NCBI GenBank assembly: GCA_018816905.1
Contig: JAHIVB010000014.1
Location: forward strand, 1 to 64,000
Length of the DNA stretch: 64,000 nucleotides
Source: Bacillota bacterium
GTDB taxonomy: Bacteria; Bacillota_I; Bacilli_A; Izemoplasmatales; Hujiaoplasmataceae
Direction: 5' to 3'
Positions 1-8,455 of the stretch are shown here, one piece after another (positions within the stretch are counted from its first letter, which is position 1; each line of letters opens with the position of its first letter). Position numbers and translations under genes: made by a program. The notes beneath the pieces are model-generated. The model made no database searches, had not been told where the DNA came from, and saw only the letters and a program-made list of their open reading frames with translations.

Positions 1-51
1 CGATGTGAACATCACTTGATTTCTTCCTATTTTATTCTTCTTTGACATCAT
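1..51 (-). CDS. N-terminus of an unidentified protein (partial, runs off the window)
   Basis: Seventeen codons beginning ATG ATG (first ATG at 51-49) are open to the window edge. An AGGTGAT ribosome site lies about 5 bases upstream of the first ATG. The visible start (MMSKKNKIGRNQ) is basic and hydrophilic and is too short to identify. It lies downstream of the tandem hairpins that end the MATE transcript, so it probably has its own promoter between 52 and 147, though I see no convincing one. Confidence 0.5.
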   Translation of the reverse strand, partial: MMSKKNKIGRNQVMFTS

Positions 52-147
52 AATGATCACCTACCTCTATTTTATTATCTTCAGATAACGATTCATAGGT
101 GTCAGATTAAAAAAAATCGCCTTTTTTGGCCACTTTGTGGATAACTC

Positions 148-218
148 AAAAAAAAGTACCCAAATTGGGTACTTTGTCTACAGTCTGAAGGTGTTCAAAC
201 CCTCAGTTTGAACACCTT
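148..218 (-). terminator. Tandem hairpins ending the MATE exporter transcript
   Basis: Two perfect inverted repeats follow the stop codon on the minus strand: a 13-bp stem (188-200 with 206-218) and then a 9-bp stem (153-161 with 167-175) followed by a run of T on that strand. The second has the classic intrinsic terminator form. Confidence 0.8.
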
Positions 219-222
219 TTAT

Positions 223-1611
223 TTATATTCGTGCTGGTTCTAAAGCAAGATTATTTCTAATCTTTTTCATTTCCAAGAAGAATAGAATCATCGAGAGAAG
301 TCCTGCTAGGATGTCAGATGCCGCAAAGCTAATCCAGATCCCTTCGATTCCGAGTAGATAAGTAAAAAGGTACACAAGTGGTATGAAGAAGAATACTTGT
401 CGAGACAAAGCAATCATGGTGGCTCGCAAAGGGAATCCTTCCGACTGATAAATGGAACTGACAATCACCTGGAATCCTACGAGCAAGAATCCGATAGAAA
501 GGATTCTAAATGCCTGGGAACCAATCGTGATGAATTCTAGATTGGAGTTTGGACTGAACATCGTAAAAATCGAAGTCGCGAGTAATTGAATGAACAAGAA
601 TCCGAAGAAGAAGTAAATGATGATGATTTTCATCGCATACACAATGACGTCGAGTAATCTTTGTTCTTTCTTTGCGCCATAATTGAATCCTACAATCGGT
701 GCGAGTCCTTGTACTATGCCGAATGCGGGCATAAAGACAAAGGTAAGAACTCGGTTAATGACCCCATATATGGAGATATATATCGCGGGGTCTCCTGTGG
801 AATAGTAGTTGATGAGCCGATAGATGATAATCGATAGAAAAGCACCGGTAGCATTCCTCAGAAAGGTGGGTGCGCCAATCAAAATGATTTCCTTCATCAT
901 TTTGAAATCAAGCAAGATACCGTCTTTTAAAGTAATGTTTAAAGAAGAGTGCTTCCCATTGGCTTGAATGAAAATATAAATAAAGGCAATGATTTGAGAG
1001 ATGACAGTCGCAATCGCTGCACCTTGTACACCAAGACCAAAACCAAAATCGAAAATGAAGATGGGGTCCAAAATGACATTCAGCCCAGTTCCGATGAGCA
1101 TCGAAATCATCGCAACCTTGGCTCTGCCCTCAGCTCTTGTCAAGTTATTGAGTACCATCGACAAAGACAAAGGAACCAATCCAATCAAAATGATGGAAAG
1201 GTAATCTTTGGCAAAAATGATATTAGAAGAAGTGGCTCCGAAAAAAACGAGGAGTTTGTCAATAAAAAGAAATCCTAAAACCGTGAATAGAATCGCAAGA
1301 AATACATCAAGAACCAATGCGGTATTGACTGCCGCATGCATTCTCAACGTGTCTTTTTCACCAAAAGCTCTAGAAAAGATCGAAGCACTACCCATTCCGA
1401 CCATCAGACCGACAGCCATGACAATCATTTGAACCGGAAATGCAAGCGCGAGTCCGCCAATCGCAATTTCACCGGCACCGCGTCCTACAAATAAAGTGTC
1501 TACGAAATTATATAGGGCATTCATTGCCATCCCCGCAATTGCAGGAAGGCTTAGTTTGATTAACAGTCCTTTGACATTATGATTTCCAAGCATGTCAGCG
1601 TTCTTGTTCAA
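223..1611 (-). CDS. MATE family multidrug/Na+ efflux transporter
   Basis: A 462-residue polytopic membrane protein of the MATE (NorM/DinF-like) family, which exports drugs or metabolites by H+ or Na+ antiport. The N-terminal block LPAIAGMAMNALYNFVDTLF is the typical first helix, with about 12 hydrophobic segments in two similar halves and the usual family length. I place the start at TTG 1611 because a near-perfect anti-16S match (GGATGTGATC) precedes it and because homologues begin with MNKN-like residues. The farther TTG at 1626 would lie almost at the transcription start, and the ATG at 1593 lacks a ribosome site. The substrate cannot be read from sequence. Confidence 0.9.
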   Translation of the reverse strand: MNKNADMLGNHNVKGLLIKLSLPAIAGMAMNALYNFVDTLFVGRGAGEIAIGGLALAFPVQMIVMAVGLMVGMGSASIFSRAFGEKDTLRMHAAVNTALVLDVFLAILFTVLGFLFIDKLLVFFGATSSNIIFAKDYLSIILIGLVPLSLSMVLNNLTRAEGRAKVAMISMLIGTGLNVILDPIFIFDFGFGLGVQGAAIATVISQIIAFIYIFIQANGKHSSLNITLKDGILLDFKMMKEIILIGAPTFLRNATGAFLSIIIYRLINYYSTGDPAIYISIYGVINRVLTFVFMPAFGIVQGLAPIVGFNYGAKKEQRLLDVIVYAMKIIIIYFFFGFLFIQLLATSIFTMFSPNSNLEFITIGSQAFRILSIGFLLVGFQVIVSSIYQSEGFPLRATMIALSRQVFFFIPLVYLFTYLLGIEGIWISFAASDILAGLLSMILFFLEMKKIRNNLALEPARI

Positions 1612-1634
1612 CCAGATCACATCCAATCCATTAA

Positions 1635-1663
1635 ATTATATAGTAAAATGACACATATTACAA
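1635..1663 (-). promoter_or_regulatory. SigA-type promoter of the MATE gene
   Basis: On the minus strand TTGTAA (1663-1658), a 17-bp spacer and a perfect TATAAT (1640-1635). Transcription would begin near 1628, which rules out a start codon upstream of that. Confidence 0.75.
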
Positions 1664-1687
1664 AAGAAAAGCTGTTTTCACAGCTTT
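1662..1687 (-). terminator. Terminator overlapping the stop codon of the phosphatase gene
   Basis: An 8-bp stem (1668-1675 with 1680-1687) with a four-base loop, followed on the minus strand by TTTTCTTTT. The TGA stop (1680-1678) lies inside the hairpin. Confidence 0.7.
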
Positions 1688-2265
1688 TTTTCTTCAAAAG
1701 GATTGATATTATGTTCAATAGATGTAAATTTACGGCTTTTATAGGATAAGTGATTGATGCTGCAATTGAATAAGAAACTAGCGTAATCAAACCCTTCAAC
1801 CAAATTGACAAGCATTGCTTTAATCACATGAGAGTGAGTGACTATCAACAATTTCTTATTGGGGTATTGCCTGCAAATATCTTTTAAAGCAGAGACAATT
1901 CTTTTTTCAAGGACAGGGTTTAACTCCATATTAGGAATCTTGCCATGACGGATGAGGTCCGCATATTCGTCATTGATCTTTTGACCGTCATAATCTCCGA
2001 AATTGCGTTCAATCAAATCTTGATGAACGATAATCGGCTTATTGGTCATCATCGCTTGGTTGATAATTCTGGCCGTCTCAAACGCTCGTTTGAGCGGAGA
2101 AGAAATCACCAAATCAAACTTCATATTATGCTTTGCAAAATATTTTCCGGTTTCAAAAGCTTGGGATTTACCAAAAGCATTGAGCGGGTTGTCCATTCTT
2201 CCTTGGACGACATAGTTCCGGTTTGCATCCGTCTCTCCATGTCTTACTAAATAGATTTCATTCAA
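1678..2265 (-). CDS. Histidine phosphatase superfamily protein (phosphoglycerate mutase-like)
   Basis: A 195-residue soluble protein of the cofactor-dependent phosphoglycerate mutase/acid phosphatase fold. The catalytic LVRHGETDANR motif is at the extreme N-terminus, the ISSPLKRAFETA block follows, a downstream acidic catalytic region is present (ERNFGDYDG), and the second histidine is in VTHSHVIKA. Members remove phosphate from sugar phosphates, nucleotides or alpha-ribazole phosphate; the substrate is not evident here. Start taken as TTG 2265, preceded by AAAGGTG at good spacing. The more upstream TTG at 2283 overlaps the -10 box and cannot be used. Confidence 0.85.
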   Translation of the reverse strand: MNEIYLVRHGETDANRNYVVQGRMDNPLNAFGKSQAFETGKYFAKHNMKFDLVISSPLKRAFETARIINQAMMTNKPIIVHQDLIERNFGDYDGQKINDEYADLIRHGKIPNMELNPVLEKRIVSALKDICRQYPNKKLLIVTHSHVIKAMLVNLVEGFDYASFLFNCSINHLSYKSRKFTSIEHNINPFEEKKL

Positions 2266-2282
2266 TTCAATCACCTTTAACA

Positions 2283-2316
2283 ATTATACTACAAAATGAG
2301 TAAAATGTGTTATAAT
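2283..2316. promoter_or_regulatory. Divergent promoters for the phosphatase and nucleoside phosphorylase genes
   Basis: A TATAAT on the minus strand (2288-2283) and an extended TGTTATAAT on the plus strand (2308-2316) lie back to back. The -35 boxes are poor for both, and the plus-strand promoter probably relies on the TGn extension. Confidence 0.65.
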
Positions 2317-2335
2317 TTTTTTGAGGTGAACATTT

Positions 2336-3628
2336 ATGAGAATGGTAGATATCATAGAAAAAAAGAGGGAAGGACATTTTTTGAGCGTCGAAGAAATCAA
2401 CTTTGTGATTCAAGGTTACGTTCAAGGAAAAATTCCTGATTATCAAGTATCCGCATGGCTGATGGCAATCTTCTTTCAAGGGATGACCGATCAAGAATCT
2501 GCAGCCCTGACCAAAGCAATGCTTGAAAGCGGAGACAAGATTGACCTTTCAAAAATATCTGGTATCAAGGTAGATAAACATTCAACCGGTGGAGTTGGAG
2601 ACAAGACCACATTGATTCTAGGACCTTTAGTTGCGGCCTGTGGAGCGAAAGTTGCCAAACTCTCCGGAAGAGGGCTTGGACATACCGGCGGAACACTCGA
2701 TAAACTAGAATCCATTGATGGATGCAGAATCAATTTGACAGAAGAAGAATTTATCAACCAAGTCAATCAAATTGGAATCGCCGTCGCCGGACAAACCGGA
2801 GAAATCGTTCCAGCAGATAAACTATTATATGCATTAAGAGATGTGACAGGGACCGTACCTTCGATCCCTTTGATTGCTTCTTCAATCATGAGTAAAAAAC
2901 TAGCAAGTGGCGCAGACGTCATCTGTCTTGATGTTAAAATCGGAGACGGAGCTTTCATGAAAACGATTGAAGATGCAAGGGAACTTTCCAGAATCATGGT
3001 TTCCATCGGAGAATCCTTTGGAAAGAACGTTACAGCATTTATTACTGATATGGATCAACCTTTGGGACATGCGATCGGAAACCGACTTGAAGTCAAAGAA
3101 GCGATTGAAACCTTGTCTGGAAATGGGCCTGAAGATCTCGTTGAATTATGCACAGATATCGCATCCCATATGATTTATTATGCAAAGCAAGCGCCCACAC
3201 TCGAAGCCGCCAAAGCAATGGCTTTGGAAAAACTAAACAATGGCGAAGCCCTTGCGAAGTTCAACGAATTCATTACGGCACAAGGTGGCGCTTTACCTGA
3301 ATTGAGTCATTTCATTGAAGTGAAGGAAATCTATCCTTTTAAAGCAAAAAAAGCTGGATTCGTCAAACAAATCAAAGCCCTCAACATTGGACTGACTTCG
3401 ATGAAACTTGGTGGCGGTCGTGAAACCAAGGAAGACGTGATTGATCCAATGGTCGGTGTCCTTCTCCAAAAGAAAATCGGCGAGAAAGTTTCCATTGGTG
3501 ATACCCTAGCTTTCGTATATGCAAATCATCCAGTCGATTCAGACATTCTAAGTACTTTAGAAGATGCCTTCTTCATTGTTGAATATCAAGTTGATAAACC
3601 AAAGATTATTTTGGAAGTCATATCTTAA
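2336..3628 (+). CDS. pdp: Pyrimidine-nucleoside phosphorylase
   Basis: A 430-residue enzyme that splits uridine or thymidine with phosphate into base plus (deoxy)ribose-1-phosphate, for pyrimidine salvage and sugar catabolism. The signature KHSTGGVGDKTT (about residues 82-93) binds phosphate, followed by KLSGRGLGHTGGTLDKLE; length is right for the Firmicutes Pdp/DeoA group. ATG 2336 has GAGGTGA seven bases upstream; an in-frame ATG two codons later is an alternative. The gene forms a likely two-gene operon with the nucleotidyltransferase-like gene 18 bases downstream. Whether it prefers thymidine (DeoA) or both nucleosides (Pdp) is uncertain. Confidence 0.93.
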   Translation: MRMVDIIEKKREGHFLSVEEINFVIQGYVQGKIPDYQVSAWLMAIFFQGMTDQESAALTKAMLESGDKIDLSKISGIKVDKHSTGGVGDKTTLILGPLVAACGAKVAKLSGRGLGHTGGTLDKLESIDGCRINLTEEEFINQVNQIGIAVAGQTGEIVPADKLLYALRDVTGTVPSIPLIASSIMSKKLASGADVICLDVKIGDGAFMKTIEDARELSRIMVSIGESFGKNVTAFITDMDQPLGHAIGNRLEVKEAIETLSGNGPEDLVELCTDIASHMIYYAKQAPTLEAAKAMALEKLNNGEALAKFNEFITAQGGALPELSHFIEVKEIYPFKAKKAGFVKQIKALNIGLTSMKLGGGRETKEDVIDPMVGVLLQKKIGEKVSIGDTLAFVYANHPVDSDILSTLEDAFFIVEYQVDKPKIILEVIS

Positions 3629-3646
3629 AATAAGGGAGTGATTTCT

Positions 3647-4573
3647 TTGAAAGAAAAACTGTATGTAGATAGCGTCATTCAATACGTCAAGAAATACTAC
3701 TCTGATGACATTGACATGATTGTAGCTTATGGTTCTTTTGTCAGAGGAGATATGCATGAAAAGTCTGACATCGACCTTTTTTTCATTCCAGCAACTGAAA
3801 AAGGATATCTGGCATCTTTTCAAGTAATCATCGAAGATGTTGGGTATGACTTTTTCCCGATTTCATGGGAGCGATTGAAACAAATCGCAAGGTACGAAGA
3901 CCCTCTGACTTCACTCTTGATTGAAGGTCAAATCATCTATCATCGAAACGACAAAGTATTCAATCAATTTGAAGAGTTAAGAACCTATTGCGTTCATTTC
4001 GATCATTTTGAAGAAAAATTAAAAAAACTCATCTTTGACGCAAAGTATCTTTATTTCGATTACCCCAAAACATTGCCCGACATTTTAACCAAATGTACGA
4101 TGGCCGTAGCCTATTTCAACCACGTTCCTTTAAGGAGAGGAATGATGGATTTTGAAAACGAACTAGCTTCACTTCAAAAACCATCATTATTTACAGAAAA
4201 CATAAAACTCTTAATCGAAAGTCCTTCCAAAAGGGGATTAAGAAAATTCATCGAAGATACTGAAAGTTTTGTTCTACCGAAAGAAGAAGTAGAACAAGTA
4301 TCAAGCGGATTTTATGAAGAAATGAAATCCATTTACCAAAAGGGACTTCATACGACATCTCCTTACAAACAATTCTTCATTCAATACATTATTGAATCAG
4401 AAACCGCCAATGCTTTTAGTCATGATGCAGTTTTTCCGAAAGTGTCGAAAAACTATATGGAGTGGATTCAAAGTCATGAAGCTAGAATGATTGAGTTTTT
4501 AAAGGAAAAAGAAATCCCGATTCACGATTATTCAACCGTAGAAGATTTTCTGACATTCTTCCTAAAAATATAA
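3647..4573 (+). CDS. Nucleotidyltransferase-domain protein
   Basis: A 308-residue soluble protein with an N-terminal polymerase-beta-like nucleotidyltransferase fold. GSFVRGDMHEKSDIDLFF (about residues 29-46 from the chosen start) gives the G-S motif and the two metal-binding Asp of D-I-D. The rest is mostly helical and not recognised; the layout resembles aminoglycoside/streptomycin adenylyltransferase-like proteins, but no residues prove a drug substrate. Start TTG 3647, six bases after AAGGGAGTG; the GTG at 3638 lies within that ribosome site. Probably cotranscribed with the upstream phosphorylase. Confidence 0.7.
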   Translation: MKEKLYVDSVIQYVKKYYSDDIDMIVAYGSFVRGDMHEKSDIDLFFIPATEKGYLASFQVIIEDVGYDFFPISWERLKQIARYEDPLTSLLIEGQIIYHRNDKVFNQFEELRTYCVHFDHFEEKLKKLIFDAKYLYFDYPKTLPDILTKCTMAVAYFNHVPLRRGMMDFENELASLQKPSLFTENIKLLIESPSKRGLRKFIEDTESFVLPKEEVEQVSSGFYEEMKSIYQKGLHTTSPYKQFFIQYIIESETANAFSHDAVFPKVSKNYMEWIQSHEARMIEFLKEKEIPIHDYSTVEDFLTFFLKI

Positions 4574-4590
4574 CATTATGTATCGTCTTG

Positions 4591-4599
4591 TGTTATAAT
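4591..4599 (+). promoter_or_regulatory. Extended -10 promoter of the thiT riboswitch transcript
   Basis: TGTTATAAT ends about 12 bases before the start of the TPP aptamer. No good -35 box is visible at 17 bp, as expected for an extended -10 promoter. Confidence 0.65.
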
Positions 4600-4608
4600 A
4601 GATTTGCA

Positions 4609-4700
4609 CAAATGAGGGGAGCTCGGAGTACCGGGCTGAGAGTATAACTAATCTGTTATTGACCTTACCTGATCTGGATAATGCCAGCGTAGGAATATCT
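4609..4700 (+). ncRNA. TPP (THI-element) riboswitch
   Basis: Conserved parts appear in order: GAGGGGAGC at the 5' side, CTGAGAG (the pyrimidine-sensor strand), ACCTGATCTGGATAATGCCA and GCGTAGGAA at the 3' side. Together these form the thiamine pyrophosphate aptamer. It precedes an intrinsic terminator and the thiamine transporter gene, so high TPP should favour termination. Only the terminator is obvious by eye; I did not fold the antiterminator. Confidence 0.95.
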
Positions 4701-4713
4701 TTTTATTCATCAG

Positions 4714-4760
4714 GCAACCACTTATTTTGTGGTTGCTTTTATTTTATTTTATTTTATTTT
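4714..4760 (+). terminator. Riboswitch expression-platform terminator
   Basis: An 8-bp stem GCAACCAC/GTGGTTGC (4714-4721 with 4729-4736), followed by TTTT and then repeated ATTTT units. It sits between the TPP aptamer and the thiT ribosome site, as expected for transcriptional attenuation. Confidence 0.9.
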
Positions 4761-4773
4761 ATGGAGGTTCATT

Positions 4774-5340
4774 ATGAACAAACGATATCAAATTCAAATT
4801 ATCGCAGAAATCAGTATTCTTGTCGCAATCGCGGTCGTATTCGATGCGATTGCAGGCTTGTTTTCCCCCTTTAAATACGGAGGGTCTATCTCTCCTGCAA
4901 TGTTACCGATTTTTATTATTGCCTATAGAAGAGGGGTTAAAAACGGCTTGATTGCTGGACTCGCTTTTGGAATCATTCAATCGCTAGTCGCGGCTGGAAT
5001 GGGTAATTTTTGGTTTTTAAGCATCCCTCAATATCTACTTGATTATATTGTTCCTTTTGTCTTATTGGGATTTGCAGGTTTATTTAATCAAGCTTTAACG
5101 AAACGTTCACATTTTATCCTAGGAATGAGTATAGGAAGCTTATTGAGGTATTTGTCTCATGGATTTGCAGGTATTGTCTTTTGGAAAGATTACGCCCCTG
5201 AAGGAATGAACTATTGGTTTTACTCTTTCATTGCCTATAATCTTCCATACATGGCCGCATCCTTCGCATTTTGTCTCCTTGTAGGACTCATTCTATTTGA
5301 ACGTGATATCCTGAAAACCAATTTGAACGTCCAATCATAA
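4774..5340 (+). CDS. thiT: Thiamine-binding S component of an ECF transporter, ThiT
   Basis: A 188-residue, six-helix membrane protein that captures thiamine and works with a shared ECF energising module (EcfA/A'/T, not in this window). The C-terminal half has the ligand-binding pattern of the family: HGFAGIVFWKDYAPEG, then WFYSF and YNLPY, supplying His, Trp, Tyr and Asn contacts. Start ATG 4774 follows GGAGG at 4763-4767. Control by the TPP riboswitch directly upstream fits thiamine salvage. No thiamine biosynthesis genes are nearby. A relic of the 3' third of this gene lies at 8456-8596. Confidence 0.95.
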   Translation: MNKRYQIQIIAEISILVAIAVVFDAIAGLFSPFKYGGSISPAMLPIFIIAYRRGVKNGLIAGLAFGIIQSLVAAGMGNFWFLSIPQYLLDYIVPFVLLGFAGLFNQALTKRSHFILGMSIGSLLRYLSHGFAGIVFWKDYAPEGMNYWFYSFIAYNLPYMAASFAFCLLVGLILFERDILKTNLNVQS

Positions 5341-5358
5341 GCATAAGCCTCATAAATC

Positions 5359-5387
5359 GACTGAAAGTCAACTTTCAGTCTTTTTTT
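5359..5387 (+). terminator. Intrinsic terminator of thiT
   Basis: Perfect 9-bp stem GACTGAAAG/CTTTCAGTC (5359-5367 with 5372-5380), TCAA loop and seven T. Confidence 0.9.
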
Positions 5388-5452
5388 ATTCAAAGTTGCA
5401 CTGGTTTTATGAATCAAATGTGACGAATTGAATCAAGAATCAATTTAAAAAT

Positions 5453-5659
5453 ATGATTGACAAAGCCGTAGAAGCAACGAAACAGGTTTCAAATTGTTAT
5501 CCCAATCTCAAGGTTGACGGAGAATTGCATCTGGATGTCGCAATTGTCGAATACGACAAAATGGGAACCTCCTTCAAAGACATTTATGCGGCTGGCGGCA
5601 GTGTTGACAACCGCCATCTTATGACCAACTTGCCAACCTCTGTGGGTTGGAATTTTTAA
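5453..5659 (+). pseudogene. Remnant resembling the C-terminal half of phosphate acetyltransferase
   Basis: A 68-codon open frame with no ribosome site before its ATG. The segment DKAVEATKQV ... PNLKVDGELHLDVAIV matches the layout of phosphotransacetylase/phosphotransbutyrylase near the conserved DGE-(M/L)-Q-x-DAA block. After that the text diverges from the family and stops in SVGWNF, so catalytic parts are missing. I read it as a decayed fragment with no promoter of its own. A short unrelated orphan gene is the alternative. Confidence 0.4.
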
Positions 5660-5689
5660 TAAATAAATCATTTTCTTATTGAATTCTCT

Positions 5690-5718
5690 TTGTGTCAAAT
5701 TTGCGGATGTGCTATAAT
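5690..5718 (+). promoter_or_regulatory. Promoter of the 5.8-kb lipoprotein gene
   Basis: TTGTGT (5690-5695), 17-bp spacer, TATAAT (5713-5718) with a TGC extension immediately before it. Confidence 0.8.
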
Positions 5719-5764
5719 GAATTTATCGTCAAGGTTACTATTTATTTTTTTGGAGGGATGATTA

Positions 5765-7243
5765 GTGAAAAAAGCATTGATTTCTGTTTTATCGATTCTG
5801 TCCTTGTTCTTATTATTGGGATGCGATTTTGGCAAAACGACGACGACAACGACAATGACATCGACAACGACAGAAGACGAATATTCTGAAGTTGATATAT
5901 CAGTTCCTGACTATTTTTCATACCAGTTAACAACGATTCCATATGTGGATGATGGATATGATAAGCTATTTAATGTTGAGTTTCTTTCACTTAGTTTTAC
6001 TCCAATCAAAAATCAAGTTTGTTTTACGTATAATTTAGAAGATTCAGATTATGCTCATGCGACCTACTATATGATTCTCCAGAAGAAGAATGTCATGTTG
6101 CCTCTTCAGCAACAAAGCTTTGCCATGTCTTCAAAAGATGGGTCCAACGGAGGCTGTTTTACTGCGATGTCTGAAGAAACCGCCTATGAAATCATCATCG
6201 GCAAAGTTGACCGAGACGATTTGAATCCGAGTACTTATATTGAGGGTGTCGCAAGCATTGAATTCACTGACACCTTCTATGATGAACGTTTGAAACTGGG
6301 CACTATGTCATTAACTCATGACGGTGTGGAAGAATATACTTTTGATTCGGCTCCCTTTTTCAATTATGACTTCTCAGTCATGGATTCTGGAGAAAGTATC
6401 GATGTAGTTACAGTAATGCTTTATGAAAACATTTTTGACACGCTTGTAGAATCAAAAACCTTTGAAATCACCATTTCTCAGAGAAGTGGAGATTATGTTA
6501 TGCTGAACGACATCTTGTTTGATGATCTATCTCCCAATATTGACTATAAAATCAAAGTCTATATCTCAGGCAATGACGGGTTTGACGACTACTCCAATAT
6601 CTATTTCGCCGGTCAAACCATTACTTCAAGCCGTATTACAAATAATGGAGGAGTTTCCTTTGACGGATTATACGCTGAAATCTTGGATGTTTCGCTAGAT
6701 GAAAATCAAGCCATTGTGACGTATATTGCGAAAAATGACGGTTCTATTGTATCTTCATTAACAAACCAGCCCTATACCTTGATTTTAAAAATATTTGATT
6801 CTCAAGACAATGAGAAGTATTCTACGCTAGTAGACGCTCTAGAAGATTCTATAACAGTTCCAATTGAATATGTTGATTATGGAGACTACGCAAAGATAAT
6901 TTCGAATACAGGAGACATGATGTTTACTAGTTGGGATGTTTTAGAGCCGGCTCCTGAAATAAAGTTATCGAGCATTAGTTCGGGTATGTTTTCAATTCAG
7001 GTTTTAAGCGGTATAGAACGAGTTAACTTTATCTCTCTTGATATCTGTACTTCTCAAAATCTGGAAAACTATATCACGGGCGTTGGGGCAGAAGAATTCA
7101 TAAGTGGATTTGCCTATTTTGATTTCAGATCAAATTATGACATTATAAATCGATCAAGCGTGTATATGTTTTATAACATTTCCTATGAAACGACGAACGG
7201 AACCATGTTTGCTCAAGGGTGGTTACGAGTATATGTATTTTAA
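5765..7243 (+). CDS. Threonine-linker lipoprotein of unknown function
   Basis: A 492-residue surface lipoprotein. The signal peptide ends in LLLGC with the lipidated Cys at residue 20, followed by a Thr-rich tether (about residues 24-36), then a long acidic, beta-rich, aromatic region with no motif I recognise. Repeating stretches around 190-300 and 300-400 (similar runs of V-T-V-M-L/F and Y-x-I-K-V) suggest successive Ig-like or fibronectin-like domains; this is inference from composition. Start GTG 5765 with GGAGGG eight bases upstream. It has its own promoter and stands alone, followed by a gene-poor decayed region. Confidence 0.75.
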   Translation: MKKALISVLSILSLFLLLGCDFGKTTTTTTMTSTTTEDEYSEVDISVPDYFSYQLTTIPYVDDGYDKLFNVEFLSLSFTPIKNQVCFTYNLEDSDYAHATYYMILQKKNVMLPLQQQSFAMSSKDGSNGGCFTAMSEETAYEIIIGKVDRDDLNPSTYIEGVASIEFTDTFYDERLKLGTMSLTHDGVEEYTFDSAPFFNYDFSVMDSGESIDVVTVMLYENIFDTLVESKTFEITISQRSGDYVMLNDILFDDLSPNIDYKIKVYISGNDGFDDYSNIYFAGQTITSSRITNNGGVSFDGLYAEILDVSLDENQAIVTYIAKNDGSIVSSLTNQPYTLILKIFDSQDNEKYSTLVDALEDSITVPIEYVDYGDYAKIISNTGDMMFTSWDVLEPAPEIKLSSISSGMFSIQVLSGIERVNFISLDICTSQNLENYITGVGAEEFISGFAYFDFRSNYDIINRSSVYMFYNISYETTNGTMFAQGWLRVYVF

Positions 7244-7593
7244 AACAATAAGTTCAAAATATATAAATGTTGAAGATAGGATTGGTATGGAATTTAAACT
7301 GTGGGTACTTGTGATATCATATGCGTAGAAAATAGGATTTTGATAGCATATTTTAGTAACTAATAGCGATTTAACTTGTCAATAAAATTTTCATAATTTA
7401 TGACGATTGTGCTCAAAGCTGTAAGCTTCTAGTGCACAAAAAGTAAACTTGAGATAACTCCAGATAAAAACACGCTAATTTTTAGTGAAAATCATGATAA
7501 ACTTAGTAATGACAAGACACATTTGTAGCCGGAGTTGAAGCTACACTCATTCTTGACCCAACTCATTATAACAAAAAGAAAGGACACATAAAA
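7244..7593. other. Gene-free AT-rich stretch with a dispersed repeat copy
   Basis: No open frame of substance on either strand. The part at 7401-7520 is copy A of a diverged ~100-bp repeat (see the repeat entry). The rest, including a possible promoter for the next gene, shows nothing I can name. Confidence 0.6.
7401..7520 (+). repeat. Dispersed repeat, copy A
   Basis: Shares blocks such as CGATTGTG, AGCTTCT, GTGCACAAAAAG/TTGCACAAAAAG, GATAACTCCAG/TATAACTCCAG and a TGACAAGACA/TGATAAGACA tail with 12572-12670, in the same orientation. Copy A has about 19 extra bases in the middle. Its frame has stops, so if it was ever coding it is dead. It could be a worn transposon end or a transposase 3' end. 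Confidence 0.65.
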
Positions 7594-8016
7594 ATGGAAA
7601 GTTATAGTAGAAAATTCAATTTTAGGTATTATGTGTTGCCCTTATGTGCATTAAGTGTATATTGTTTTGTTGCTAGTTTACTACAATCTTTAGATACCCT
7701 TTCTTATCTCGTTTTAGCATTAATTTATTTCACGCTTTCAAGTTTCTTCCTCTTTGTCTTTCTTTCAAGGTGTCTCAATCTTGACTATTATCAAATATCC
7801 AAAGAAAAGATCATCGTTAGAACGATATTTGTTAAACGAGAATTCCCTTTTTCAAGATATTCATTATTTCACATATCAAGGCGTTCTTTTATAACCTCCA
7901 GAGGGATTTATGCAAAAAATAACCTAACAGGAAAGGACTCCTTTGTTATTCCTCAGTTTGGAACTCCAGATAATCTCGAAAGAATCCTCGAAATTATATC
8001 TAAGCTCAATCACTAG
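7594..8016 (+). CDS. Small two-helix membrane protein, PH-domain-like C-terminus
   Basis: A 140-residue protein with two hydrophobic helices (about residues 13-30 and 34-58) and a soluble C-terminal part (ISKEKIIVRTIFVKREFPF onward). The strand-rich pattern of that part recalls bacterial PH/YdbT-like domains; that is a weak resemblance. ATG 7594 has AAAGGA about eight bases upstream. Its stop is abutted by a decayed RCC1-like fragment in another frame, so the original downstream context is lost. Function unknown. Confidence 0.6.
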   Translation: MESYSRKFNFRYYVLPLCALSVYCFVASLLQSLDTLSYLVLALIYFTLSSFFLFVFLSRCLNLDYYQISKEKIIVRTIFVKREFPFSRYSLFHISRRSFITSRGIYAKNNLTGKDSFVIPQFGTPDNLERILEIISKLNH

Positions 8017-8455
8017 CCAAATATCATTTATAGCCCCTTTTGGCGCGTATCTATCCTATTTTATAGATTCTGAATATACTGAAGAAACTTCCGGATACTA
8101 TTGTTGGGACAATATGGACATTTATGTCGAAATAAGCTATATTCGCTACAGCACTTCTGTATATGACATCGAGACTTCTACCGTTGAGGTCAAAGAAGTC
8201 TATCATGATCATTCCAAGTATCTCTATGTTACAACGGATAATAAGGTGTATCTGGAAATGATTGGCACAACCTATATCGGATATTCATTTCAAGATATTA
8301 CAAACTCCATTCCTTTCAATGAAGGCTTAACCATCCGGGAAGTTGAATTTGAATACAACAACATATTTTTTGTTATAACTGAGGATCGATTGTTCGCGAT
8401 TTCGTACAACATTTTCATCAATAATTATCTGAAGGTATTCAGGAAATCCTTACTT
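8017..8455 (+). pseudogene. RCC1-like repeat fragment, no usable start
   Basis: The open frame covers this stretch, but in the same frame it begins inside the 3' end of the upstream gene with no ribosome site. The text TTDNKVYLEMIGTTY ... FQDITNSIPFNEGLTIREVEFEY ... VITEDRLFAIS has the rhythm of RCC1-type propeller repeats (DIT-x-x-x-x-L-N-x-GE-T-I ... TSDGRLFAWG). I interpret it as a leftover piece of an extracellular RCC1-repeat protein. It is fused in frame to a thiT relic. Confidence 0.4.

Noticed and set aside
136-144. A perfect DnaA box (TTATCCACA on the minus strand) next to the window edge.
   Set aside because: Only one copy is visible, with no dnaA/dnaN genes or AT-rich unwinding region, so it gives no support for an origin.
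4737-4760. Short ATTTT tandem repeat after the riboswitch hairpin.
   Set aside because: It is the U-tract of the terminator, not a separate repeat element.
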